DNA of 64,000 nucleotides from CAYLNM01 sp964385045. GTDB taxonomy: Bacteria > Planctomycetota > Phycisphaerae > Phycisphaerales > SM1A02. Positions 50,391 through 58,372 of this stretch are shown here, in pieces; positions within the stretch are counted from its first letter, which is position 1, and the number at the start of each line of letters is the position of its first letter. The position numbers and the translations under genes were made by a program. Location of the stretch: assembly GCA_964385045.1 (NCBI GenBank), contig CAYLNM010000004.1, positions 8,211 to 72,210 of the forward strand, in the 5' to 3' direction. Below the pieces are notes generated by a model. The model made no database searches, was not told where the DNA came from, and worked only from the letters and a program-made list of their open reading frames with translations.

Positions 50391-52204
50391 GGCAGTGGCT
50401 CGCCGTCGCCGCGCCGCAGCTCCACGCGGCCGGGCCCGGTGCCGGGGAAGCGCTCCCCGGTGCCGTCCACCCAGCGCACGTCCACGCGGTCGACGGTCTC
50501 GCCGGGCCGTAGCCCGAGGTGGACGACGGCGGGACCACCGCTGGCGTAGCCGCCCGGTGGCAGGACGTGCCGCACCACGGTGCGGTCGCCGATCCGCAGT
50601 CGCAGGCGGGCCCCGATCGCCTCGCGCCGCAGCGCCGGCTCGACGGCCCGGATCGTCAGCGACCGTCCGCGGCCCGCGTCGTTGCGGTAGACGCGGGCGG
50701 GATCGCCGACGTTCGCGACCACGAGGTCGAGATCGCCGTCGCCGTCGAGGTCGACCGGGAGCAGGCCGCGGCTCACCGCCAGGTCGCGGCCGAAGTCCCC
50801 GGCCTCGGCCTCCGGCACCCGCTCGAAGCGGCCGGTCCCTTCGTTGCGGTAGAGCTGGTTGGGCTCCGCGTACCCGCCCCAGAAGGATCCGTCGTCGCGG
50901 TGCGGCGGTCGGTGGCGGGCGATCGCGCCGTTCACGACCACCAGATCCTCGTCGCCGTCCTCGTCGAGGTCGACGAACGCGGTGCCCCAGCCGGTCCACG
51001 GGACGCTGGGGGAGCCCAGGCCCGCGCGGCCGGTGTCGTCGTCCCAGCCGAGGCCGCCCGCCGCCCGGTAGAGGGTGTTCGTCTCCCCGCCGAGATGCGT
51101 CAGGAAGAGGTCGAGGTCGCCGTCGCCGTCGGGATCGCCCGCCACCACGCCCATCCCCGCCTCGGCCCGGCCGTCGGCGTTGTACGCGGTGCCGGCGATG
51201 ATCGCGTCCTCGACGAAGGTGCCGTCGCCGCGGTTGCGCCAGAGCTGGTTCGGGTCGCCGTCGTTGGCGACGAAGAGGTCCGGCCACCCGTCGTCGTCGA
51301 GGTCCGCCGCGACCACGCCCAGGCCGCGCAGCGCCTGGGACGCGATGCCCGAGGCCGCCGAGACGTCCTCGAACGTGCCGTCGCCGCGGTTGCGGTACAG
51401 CCGATCGGGCAGGCCGGGGAACGCCGCGGGGCCGCAGAACTCGGGCCGCCCCGCCTCGTCCACGCAGGCGCGATCGGTATCGACGTCGACGTATCGGGTG
51501 ACGAACAGGTCGAGCCACCCGTCGCGGTCGACGTCGACGAAGCTCGCCGACGCGCTCCAGCCGTCGCCCCCGTCCACGCCCGCCTCGACCGCGACGTCGA
51601 CGAACGTGCCGTCGCCCCGGTTCAGGTAGAGCCGGTCCGGGCCCGCGTTGGCGACGAAGACGTCCACGTCCCCGTCGTTGTCGACGTCCGCCACCGCCAC
51701 CGCCTGTCCGTCCCCGGGATCGCCGAGTCCGGACGCATCGGTCGCGTCCACGAACGTCCCGTCGGCCCGTTGCCGCAGGAGCCGGTTGCGGAGCGGCGGG
51801 TCGGCCCGCGGATCGGCCCCGCTCGTGAAGTAGAGGTCGAGCCGGCCGTCGCCGTCGGCGTCGAGCGCGGCCACGCCGCCCCCGACGATCGCGGGCATGT
51901 GGAGCGTCTCGCCGGGGCGGGTGCGCGAGCTCGCGCGGACGCCGAGGGCCTCGGTGACGTCGACGAGCCGAAAGCCCGTGGCCGGGAGGGCGGGCGCGGC
52001 GTCACCGCCGCCGGTGGCGTCGGCCGCGGGGCCGCCGGCCTCGGGCGACGGGGCGGGCGCATCCTGCTCTCGGACCGGCGCGGGGCTTCCGGACTCCTCC
52101 GGGTCGCCGCCGCAGCCCGCCGCGAGCAGCACCGCGGTCGCCGCGAGGCCGGCGGCCGTCGCCGCGGCGTCGCCGGCGGGCGCTCCTCGGCCGCGGCGGG
52201 TCAC
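50387..52204 (-). CDS. ASPIC/UnbV FG-GAP (VCBS) repeat lipoprotein
   Basis: A 605-residue lipoprotein (lipobox LAAGC, Cys about 30). After an acidic linker there are seven calcium-binding FG-GAP/VCBS units of the DxDxDGxxD type: DADGDGRLD, DVDNDGDVD, DVDRDGWLD, DLDDDGWPD, DPDGDGDLD, DLDEDGDED and DLDGDGDLD. 'NRGDGTFVDV'-like strands between them form an integrin-like propeller. The C-terminal ASPIC/UnbV domain shows 'IGARLRLRIGDRTVVRHVLPPGGYASG' and 'VDRVDVRWVDGTGERFPG' (pieces IGARLRLR and VDVRWVDGT). Such proteins are abundant in planctomycetes, with an adhesion or substrate-binding role presumed. The GTG at 52204 overlaps the upstream stop. Confidence 0.9.
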   Translation of the reverse strand: MTRRGRGAPAGDAAATAAGLAATAVLLAAGCGGDPEESGSPAPVREQDAPAPSPEAGGPAADATGGGDAAPALPATGFRLVDVTEALGVRASSRTRPGETLHMPAIVGGGVAALDADGDGRLDLYFTSGADPRADPPLRNRLLRQRADGTFVDATDASGLGDPGDGQAVAVADVDNDGDVDVFVANAGPDRLYLNRGDGTFVDVAVEAGVDGGDGWSASASFVDVDRDGWLDLFVTRYVDVDTDRACVDEAGRPEFCGPAAFPGLPDRLYRNRGDGTFEDVSAASGIASQALRGLGVVAADLDDDGWPDLFVANDGDPNQLWRNRGDGTFVEDAIIAGTAYNADGRAEAGMGVVAGDPDGDGDLDLFLTHLGGETNTLYRAAGGLGWDDDTGRAGLGSPSVPWTGWGTAFVDLDEDGDEDLVVVNGAIARHRPPHRDDGSFWGGYAEPNQLYRNEGTGRFERVPEAEAGDFGRDLAVSRGLLPVDLDGDGDLDLVVANVGDPARVYRNDAGRGRSLTIRAVEPALRREAIGARLRLRIGDRTVVRHVLPPGGYASGGPAVVHLGLRPGETVDRVDVRWVDGTGERFPGTGPGRVELRRGDGEPLP

Positions 52205-55200
52205 GACGGCGTCGCCCGCTCGCGGTAGAGCGACGGATCGACCGCGGCCGCCATCGCCGCGACGTCGAGGGAGCCGCCGACGAACTCGGCCACCCGGGCG
52301 GCGGTCCCGGCGGGATCCTCGACCACCCCGGCGTACGGCACCCGGAGGACGGGCACGCCGTGGAGGCGCAGGAGGCCGAAGGCCACGTCGAGCTGCTGGC
52401 GGAACATGGCTGCGAGCCGCTCGTCCTCGAGGCGCGCCCCGCCGCGGTCGAGTCGCTCGAGCATTCGGGTCTGCGACCCCACGACCTCCTCCAGCGCCCG
52501 GTCCATGAAGACGATCCGGTACGCGACGTCCTGCGGCAGGTACGGGAGCAGCGGGGCGACCACCTTGAGGCACCGACCGCCGCACTCACCGATCCACTCG
52601 TTGCGGTTGGCGAGCCGCTTGACGGACTCGGCCTCGTAGTAGCCCTTCGGGTTGTTCTCGTCCGCGGTCCGCTCGCCGTCGGCGTGCGGCTCGAGACCGC
52701 CCGCCGCGAGCATCTGCATCATCATCGAGGTGCCCGACCGCGGCAGGCCGGAGACGATCACGACCGGCGGGCCGTCGGATCCGGCGGGCCCTCCGCCGCC
52801 GCCATCGGCGGCACCGTTGCCGGTCGCCACGCCGTCGCCGCTCGCCGTCCCCGCGGCGGCCGGACGCACGACGGGGGCCTGGGCGAGGCACCGCACGAAC
52901 CCGCCGCCGTCGGCCGTCGGATCGGGCGGGAGGTCGGGCAGTGCCGCGAGCACCTCCTCCACGCTGGTCTCGGGCAGCGCCAGCGGCGGCGCCTCGCGGG
53001 CGGTGCGGGCCTGCTCGAGCCGGAGGTCCATCCCGGCGCGGTGGTGGCTTCGCGCCTCGTCCTCGTCGCCGTCGAGCTCGCGGACCACGCGGGCGAGACG
53101 CTCGTGGGCCTCGGGGAAGTTGGGGTTCTGCGCGATGCCGGTGCGATAGGCGTCGGCGGCCCCGGCCGGGTCGCCGAGCGCCTCGAGGGCTCGGCCGAGG
53201 AACAGGTAGGCGCCGGGGTAGACGGGGCGCAGGGCCAGGGCCCGTCCCACGAGCTCGCGGGTCCGCCCCGCGTCGTCCTCGGCGAGGGCGACCCGGCCGA
53301 GTCCGAGCAGGGCGTTGGGATGCAGGGGATCGAGCTCGAGCGCCCGCTCGAGCACGCGGCGGGCCTCGGCGGCATCGCCGGCCTCGAGCAGCATCGTGCC
53401 CACGTGGGCGAGCATCGACGGATCGTCGACCGTGTCCAGTCCCCGGTCGCGCACGAGCTCCGCGGCCCGGGCGTGCTCCTCGCGGGCCGAGGCGACCACG
53501 GCCGACAGGAAGTCGAGGGTCCGCGGGTTGCCGCGCGCGATCGCCCGGATCTTGCGGATCACGTGCGCCTCGTTCTCGGTGAAGATCATCGGGCGGCCGG
53601 CCGCGGTCATCCGCGCCAGCCGGGGCCGCGACGGATCGCCGGCGTGCTCCTCGTCGAGCTTCCGCAGGGCCCGCCACTGCGCGCGGCGCTCGCGGGCGAT
53701 CCGGGCGATGTCCCGCAGGCGCCCGCGGGCCTGCTCGCTCGCCACCCGCCAGCGGGCCTCGAGGTCGTCCACGAGCCGGCCGAGGTCCTCGTCCCGCTGC
53801 ATCGCCCGCAGGCAGTTGGCCAGCTGCACGCCGAAGCGGAACTCCAGCGGCGCCTCCCGGTAGAGCCCGGCGAGCAGCGGGATCGCCTCGCCGAAGAGAC
53901 CGGCGTCCATGTACGCGCGGGCGAGGTTGTACTCGAGCTCGCGGGTGGTCTGGCGGATGGCGGCCCGCGCGTCCTCGGGCGGACGATCGATGTAGCCGAG
54001 GGCGACGAGCTGCTCGAGCGCGGCCTTGGCCTCGTCCGGATCGACGGCCCGGTCGGGCGGATGGCTGCCGTCGTGGCCGTCGACCTCGTCCCAGCTCGGG
54101 ATGGTGCGGACCGGTCGCGGCGACTCGAGGAGCTCCTCGAGGGCCCGGCCGTCCATGTCCTCGCCCACGGGCCGGCCGAGCAGGTGGAGGATCGTGGGCG
54201 TGACGTCGAGCAACGTCGCGCCCTCGACCGTCGCCCCGCGCCGGACGCCGGGCCCGGCGACGACGAGGATGCCCTGCTCGCGGTGCTCGTGGGCCGGGCC
54301 CGCGGGCTCGGCGGGCAGTCGGCTCGGCCGCAGGTGGTCGGACTGGAAGCCGTGGTCCGACACCAGCACCACGATCGTCTCGTCGCCGGAGAGCTCGAGC
54401 AGCCGCCCCAGCATCATGTCGTGGTAGACGTACGCGGTGTTCACCACGTGCCGGTAGAGGTGGAACTCGTGGTCGCTGACGTGCGGCTGCTTCGGCGGGC
54501 GGAACTTCATGAAGCCGTGCGAGAAATGGTCGATCGCGTCGTAGTAGACCGCGGTCAGGTCCCAGGGCTCGTGCTCCATGAGGTGCGTGACCGCGGCGTG
54601 CACGCTCGTCGCCTCGGCGATCATGCGCATGCAGACCGAGAGCCGCGGGTCGGACGACTGATCGACGTCCTTCGCGTCGGGCACGAAGGGCAGGACGTGC
54701 TCCGGGGTCAGCTCGCGCGGATGGACGCGGAGGTCGCGCAGCGGCTCGTACAGGCGGCGCGGGTGGATCGCGGTGGCGGCGAGGTCCCAGACCTGGTCCG
54801 AGTGCCGCGGCGAGGTGTGGAAGGAGTCGGAGACCATGGCGCCGTCGATGGGCTCGGCGGGGTGACTGGGCCACCAGGTCACGACGTTCGAGGTCATGCC
54901 CTCCAGGGTCGCGATGTTCCACAGCGCCCGGCACCGCCGCGAGAGGTTGGTCATCGGCTGGATGCCGGTCTCGTCGGGCGTGGGCTCGGTGAAGCCGTAG
55001 ATGCCGTGCTTGTGCGGCCGCTTGCCGGTGGCGATCGACGTCCACAGCATCGGCGAGAGGACCGGCTGCAGGGTGGTCAGGTTCCCGCGGACCCCGCCGT
55101 CCACGAGGCGGCGGAGGTTCGGCAGGTGACCGGCCGCCATGAGCGGGTCGATGATCTTCCAGTCGGCGGCGTCCCAGCCGACGAGGAGCAGCTTCTTCGT

Positions 55201-55209
55201 GTCCGGCAT
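52201..55209 (-). CDS. Phosphodiesterase/phosphatase - TPR - sulfotransferase fusion
   Basis: A 1002-residue protein with three parts. Residues 1 to about 440 form a type I phosphodiesterase/alkaline phosphatase-superfamily domain: 'LLLVGWDAADW' (metal Asp13), 'SPMLWTSIATGKRPHKHGIYGF' (nucleophile Thr57 or Ser58), 'YYDAIDHFSHGF' and 'VLVSDHGFQSDHLRP'. Residues about 480-760 are TPR repeats ('AHVGTMLLEAGDAAEARRVLERALELDP' style). Residues about 790-1000 form a sulfotransferase domain with the PAPS loop 'VSGLPRSGTSMMMQML' and later 'AYRIVFMDRALEEVV'. No signal peptide is seen. It could move sulfate or phosphate on surface glycans. The ATG at 55209 starts at the conserved domain, and an earlier frame to 55413 is unsupported. 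It heads the operon. Confidence 0.88.
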   Translation of the reverse strand: MPDTKKLLLVGWDAADWKIIDPLMAAGHLPNLRRLVDGGVRGNLTTLQPVLSPMLWTSIATGKRPHKHGIYGFTEPTPDETGIQPMTNLSRRCRALWNIATLEGMTSNVVTWWPSHPAEPIDGAMVSDSFHTSPRHSDQVWDLAATAIHPRRLYEPLRDLRVHPRELTPEHVLPFVPDAKDVDQSSDPRLSVCMRMIAEATSVHAAVTHLMEHEPWDLTAVYYDAIDHFSHGFMKFRPPKQPHVSDHEFHLYRHVVNTAYVYHDMMLGRLLELSGDETIVVLVSDHGFQSDHLRPSRLPAEPAGPAHEHREQGILVVAGPGVRRGATVEGATLLDVTPTILHLLGRPVGEDMDGRALEELLESPRPVRTIPSWDEVDGHDGSHPPDRAVDPDEAKAALEQLVALGYIDRPPEDARAAIRQTTRELEYNLARAYMDAGLFGEAIPLLAGLYREAPLEFRFGVQLANCLRAMQRDEDLGRLVDDLEARWRVASEQARGRLRDIARIARERRAQWRALRKLDEEHAGDPSRPRLARMTAAGRPMIFTENEAHVIRKIRAIARGNPRTLDFLSAVVASAREEHARAAELVRDRGLDTVDDPSMLAHVGTMLLEAGDAAEARRVLERALELDPLHPNALLGLGRVALAEDDAGRTRELVGRALALRPVYPGAYLFLGRALEALGDPAGAADAYRTGIAQNPNFPEAHERLARVVRELDGDEDEARSHHRAGMDLRLEQARTAREAPPLALPETSVEEVLAALPDLPPDPTADGGGFVRCLAQAPVVRPAAAGTASGDGVATGNGAADGGGGGPAGSDGPPVVIVSGLPRSGTSMMMQMLAAGGLEPHADGERTADENNPKGYYEAESVKRLANRNEWIGECGGRCLKVVAPLLPYLPQDVAYRIVFMDRALEEVVGSQTRMLERLDRGGARLEDERLAAMFRQQLDVAFGLLRLHGVPVLRVPYAGVVEDPAGTAARVAEFVGGSLDVAAMAAAVDPSLYRERATPS

Positions 55210-55550
55210 GCTCGGCCCGCCTTTCGCGCAGGGTGCCGGGGGAAGGTCGGCCCGAGGAGGGCGGACGTCAAGGATCGACCGGTGGCCGCACCGCAGACCC
55301 ATGACGGTCGTTCGGTCGCAGCCCGCCCGAGGCCCGAACGAACGACGAACGAACGCCCGGCGACGAGGGGCAGGAGGACCGAGAAGGCGTCGCTCCGCCG
55401 GAAGATCAGTCAAAGCGTCAATTTTGCGCGTCTAGGGGGTTGATCCGCCGCGCGATCCCTGTCATTACCGATGCAATGGTCCGCCCCGGGTGGGGGGACC
55501 GCGGGGCCAGGGCCCCGCATCGCATCGAGAGAGAGAAGAAGGAACCTCAG
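55210..55550. other. 341-bp divergent intergenic region, locally A/T-richer
   Basis: It lies between the leftward phosphatase operon and the rightward PEP-CTERM gene. It contains a CGAACGAACGA tandem (55335-55355), two GTCAA elements 8 nt apart (55409-55413, 55417-55421), a TTGATC (55440-55445) that may be a -35, and two hairpins before the PEP-CTERM ribosome site. No gene is seen. Confidence 0.6.
55478..55543 (+). promoter_or_regulatory. Structured leader: two hairpins and GAGAAGAAGGA
   Basis: GGTCC-CCCC/GGGG-GGACC (55478-55500, one bulged G) and GCGGGGC/GCCCCGC (55501-55518) are consecutive stems. GAGAAGAAGGA lies at 55533-55543, 7 nt before the ATG at 55551. The 11-mer and the hairpin-before-ribosome-site layout match 9126-9169. 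Confidence 0.5.
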
Positions 55551-56084
55551 ATGAAGAAGCAGACCGTCCTCACGACGGCCACGTTCGGTGCCGCCGTCGC
55601 GGCCCTCGGCGTGGCCCCCGAGCTCCAGGCCGACATCGTCGACCTCACCTTCACCCCGAACACCAACGCTCCCGGCGGCCTCGACGGCATCGACATCGAC
55701 CAGGTGCCCGGCACCGTCGAGTTCAGCCAGTGGAACGACGGGATCGGCAAGACGCTGCTCGCCGCCGGCGACCTGACCGGCGTCGCGCTCGTCGGCCTCG
55801 GCGACGTGATCGATCCCTCGACGTTCGTGGGCGCGACCGCGATCGGCTCGGCCGACGGCTTCACCGCCTCGGCCACCGGCACCGCCTACGTCGGCTTCAT
55901 CACGAGCGGCGGCAACGTCGGCTGGTTCTCGCTCGACCTCGCCGGCCTCGACGGCACCATCACCTACCTCGAGGGCCAGTTCGGCAACGCCGGCGAGGCC
56001 GTCGTGGTGCCCGCCGCGGGCGGCCTCGGCCTGCTCGCGATGGGCGCGGCCGGCCTCGGCCGCACCCGGAAGCGCTCGGCCTGA
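55551..56084 (+). CDS. Small secreted PEP-CTERM-like protein
   Basis: A 177-residue exported protein beginning MKKQ with a signal peptide (residues 1 to about 28, cleavage near 'ELQADIVD'). The mature part is beta-rich and Gly/Asp/Thr-rich with no recognised catalytic motif ('FTASATGTAYVGFITSGGNVGWFSLDL'). The C-terminus is VVPAAG, then a hydrophobic 'LGLLAMGAAGLG' and RTRKR, a PEP-CTERM/phycisphaeral sorting tail. This pattern predicts sorting and cleavage by an exosortase encoded elsewhere. GAGAAGAAGGA precedes the ATG by 7 nt. A strong hairpin follows. The early codons (MKKQTVLTTATF) are unusually A-rich for this window, as expected for efficient initiation. Confidence 0.82.
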   Translation: MKKQTVLTTATFGAAVAALGVAPELQADIVDLTFTPNTNAPGGLDGIDIDQVPGTVEFSQWNDGIGKTLLAAGDLTGVALVGLGDVIDPSTFVGATAIGSADGFTASATGTAYVGFITSGGNVGWFSLDLAGLDGTITYLEGQFGNAGEAVVVPAAGGLGLLAMGAAGLGRTRKRSA

Positions 56085-56110
56085 TCGCCCGCGCGACCCC
56101 CGACCGATGG

Positions 56111-56142
56111 CGACGCCGCCGGGTCCGTGCCCGGCGGCGTCG
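56111..56142 (+). terminator. Perfect 13-bp stem hairpin after the PEP-CTERM gene
   Basis: Arms 56111-56123 and 56130-56142 pair fully around TCCGTG, 27 bp after the stop at 56084. There is no U-tract, but an A6 run follows at 56158-56163. Confidence 0.75.
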
Positions 56143-56177
56143 TCGCGCGCGGACCGCAAAAAAGGGCACGCCGGCGG

Positions 56178-56207
56178 TTGCGCGCGGGGCCGGCGGGACG
56201 ATAGGGT
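56178..56207 (+). promoter_or_regulatory. Promoter TTGCGC-N18-TAGGGT for the histidine kinase gene
   Basis: TTGCGC (56178-56183) and TAGGGT (56202-56207) lie right after the preceding terminator, about 40 nt before the ATG at 56246. Confidence 0.5.
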
Positions 56208-56245
56208 GCCGGACGTCGACTCCCCCCGACGCGGCAGCCTTGGCC

Positions 56246-58234
56246 ATGAGCGACGATCCCATCGAGCCGGACGCCCCGGTGACCGGCGAGCCCGCGACGA
56301 TCGGCGGCGAGCACGCCCGGACGTTCGTGCTGGACGGCGAGCTCCGCGTGCTCGCGGCGATCGGCAAGGCTCCCGGTGCGGTCCCCGGCGACGGCGGCGA
56401 CGGCGGAAGCCGGGCCGACCGGCGGTCGCTCCCCGCCCGGCTGCGGGATCACTGGTCGGTGGAGGCCGCGCGAGCCGTCGAGGATCTGCTCCGGTGGGTC
56501 CTGGCGACCGGCGAGGCCGTGCACGCCGCCCCGGTGTCGATTCGATCGGCCGAGGAGGAGGATCCGGCCACGGTCGTCTGGACGGCGACGAGGATCGACG
56601 CGCCCGGGGATGCGTCGAGCCGCCCGGCGCTGCTCTGCCGCGTCGCCGGCCTCGGCGGCCCGTGCGACCTCGAGGTCGCCCTGCGGCGGAGCGAGGAGGC
56701 GCTGCGGCGCCGGACCGATCTCTTCGACACGCTCTTCGACCGCATCCCGGTGATGCTCGTCCTGTGGGATCCCGACGTCGAGCGTCTCCGGCTCAACGCC
56801 CGCGCCGAGTCGACGCTGGGATGGACGACGGAGGAGGCCAACTGCGGCGACTTCATGGCCCGGATCTACCCCGATCATGCCTACCGCGCCGAGGTGATCG
56901 GGTACATGCAGTCGCTCGCGCCGGGATGGCGCGAGTTCCGGTGCACGACTCGCGACGGGACGGTCATCCCGACCGAGTGGGCGAACGTGCGGCTCGCGGA
57001 CGACACGGTGATCGGGATCGGCGTCGACCTGCGCGAGCGGCGGGCCGCCGAGGCGGCGCTGCGGTCGGCCCGTGACGAGCTCGAGGGACGGGTCGCCGAG
57101 CGGACCGACACCCTGCAGCGTCAGCGGCAGCAGCTGCGGCGGCTCGCCCGCGAGCTCGCCTCGGCCGAGCACCGCGAGCGCAAGCGGCTCGCGGCGGTGC
57201 TGCACGACGATCTCCAGCAGCACCTCGTGGCCCTTCGCATGCGGCTTGCGCTTGCCCGGCAGCGGAGTCGCCCGAACCGCTTCGCCGCGACGGTCGACGA
57301 GGCGATCGAGCTGGTCGACGGGGCGATCGCCTCCTCGCGGAGCCTGACCTACGAGCTCCGGCCGCCGGTCCTGTACGAGGACGGGCTCGTCCCCGCGATC
57401 CGCTGGCTGGCCGGGGAGATGGCGCAGCGGCACGGCCTGTGCGTGCAGGTCGAGGCCACGCCGCTCCGCACGCGCCTCGACGAGGATCTGCGGGCGATGC
57501 TCTTCCAGGCGGTCCGGGAGCTGCTGTTCAACGTGGTCAAGCACGCCGGCTCGCGGGAGGCCACCGTCACCGTGGGCCTCGCCGAGCGTCGACTGACGCT
57601 GCGCGTCGAGGACGCCGGCCACGGCTTCCCCAAGGAGTCCGCCGAGCCGAAGCCGCGGTCGGAGGGTGGCCTGGGCCTGTTCAGCCTGCGGGAGCGGCTC
57701 GAGTCGATCGGCGGCACGATGGACCTGCGGTCGACCCCGGGCCGGGGCACGTCGGTGACGCTCGAGCTCCCGGTGCCGGCGGAGACCGACCGGGCCGCCA
57801 CCGGAGAGGGCTGGGAGTCGGCCGGGCCGGCGGGCACGCCGCGGCCGGAGGCCGGCTCGCACGCGGTGCCGTCGGTCCTCGTCGTCGACGACCACGCGGT
57901 GGTCCGGCAGGGACTCGTCACCCTCATCGCCGACGACGAGCGACTGCGCGTCGCGGGCGAGGCGGGCGACGGCGGCGAGGCCCTGGCGGTGGTCGAGCGG
58001 ATCGATCCCGACCTGGTGCTCATGGATGTCAACATGCCCCGCATGAACGGCATCGAGGCGACGCGGCGCATCCGGCGGCGGTGGCCGGACGTGCGCGTGG
58101 TGGGGCTCAGCGTGCAGGACGATCCCGCGATGCGCCGGTCCATGCTCGAGGCCGGGGCCAGCGCGTTCGTCTCCAAGGCCGACGACGCGGAGACCCTCGT
58201 CCAGGCGATGCTCGGCGCGCTGGCGGGGACCTGA
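56246..58234 (+). CDS. Hybrid histidine kinase: PAS - HisKA_3 - HATPase - receiver
   Basis: A 662-residue cytosolic sensor with no membrane helix. Residues 1 to about 155 are a divergent sensory region. A PAS domain (about 160-270) includes 'RIPVMLVLWDPDVERLRLNARAESTLGW' (cited by its ends) and 'FRCTTRDGTVIPTEWANV'. A coiled coil leads to the NarX-type dimerisation motif 'ERKRLAAVLHDDLQQHLVAL' (phospho-His). The ATPase has 'ELLFNVVKHAGSREATV' (N-box), 'VEDAGHGF' and 'GGLGLFSLRERLESIGG'. A C-terminal receiver follows (about 540-660): 'VLVVDDHAVVRQGL', phospho-Asp in 'DLVLMDVNMPRMNG', and Lys in 'AFVSKADDAE'. No LuxR-type DNA-binding domain follows, so the receiver acts as phosphorelay or sink. 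A hairpin terminator follows. Confidence 0.9.
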   Translation: MSDDPIEPDAPVTGEPATIGGEHARTFVLDGELRVLAAIGKAPGAVPGDGGDGGSRADRRSLPARLRDHWSVEAARAVEDLLRWVLATGEAVHAAPVSIRSAEEEDPATVVWTATRIDAPGDASSRPALLCRVAGLGGPCDLEVALRRSEEALRRRTDLFDTLFDRIPVMLVLWDPDVERLRLNARAESTLGWTTEEANCGDFMARIYPDHAYRAEVIGYMQSLAPGWREFRCTTRDGTVIPTEWANVRLADDTVIGIGVDLRERRAAEAALRSARDELEGRVAERTDTLQRQRQQLRRLARELASAEHRERKRLAAVLHDDLQQHLVALRMRLALARQRSRPNRFAATVDEAIELVDGAIASSRSLTYELRPPVLYEDGLVPAIRWLAGEMAQRHGLCVQVEATPLRTRLDEDLRAMLFQAVRELLFNVVKHAGSREATVTVGLAERRLTLRVEDAGHGFPKESAEPKPRSEGGLGLFSLRERLESIGGTMDLRSTPGRGTSVTLELPVPAETDRAATGEGWESAGPAGTPRPEAGSHAVPSVLVVDDHAVVRQGLVTLIADDERLRVAGEAGDGGEALAVVERIDPDLVLMDVNMPRMNGIEATRRIRRRWPDVRVVGLSVQDDPAMRRSMLEAGASAFVSKADDAETLVQAMLGALAGT

Positions 58235-58262
58235 TCCACGGGGCGAGCCGGGGGCCCCGGGC

Positions 58263-58286
58263 CGCGGACCCCGGGCGGGGTCCGCG
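58263..58286 (+). terminator. Hairpin terminator after the histidine kinase gene
   Basis: CGCGGACCCC (58263-58272) and GGGGTCCGCG (58277-58286) form a perfect 10-bp stem with loop GGGC, 29 bp after the stop at 58234. There is no U-tract. Confidence 0.7.
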
Positions 58287-58372
58287 AGACGAGTCGCGGG
58301 CCGAGCTGCCGCGGGACGAGCGGCGAGCCACGAGCCGCCGGCCGGTCCGCCGGCGCCGCGAGGGCGTCGCCG

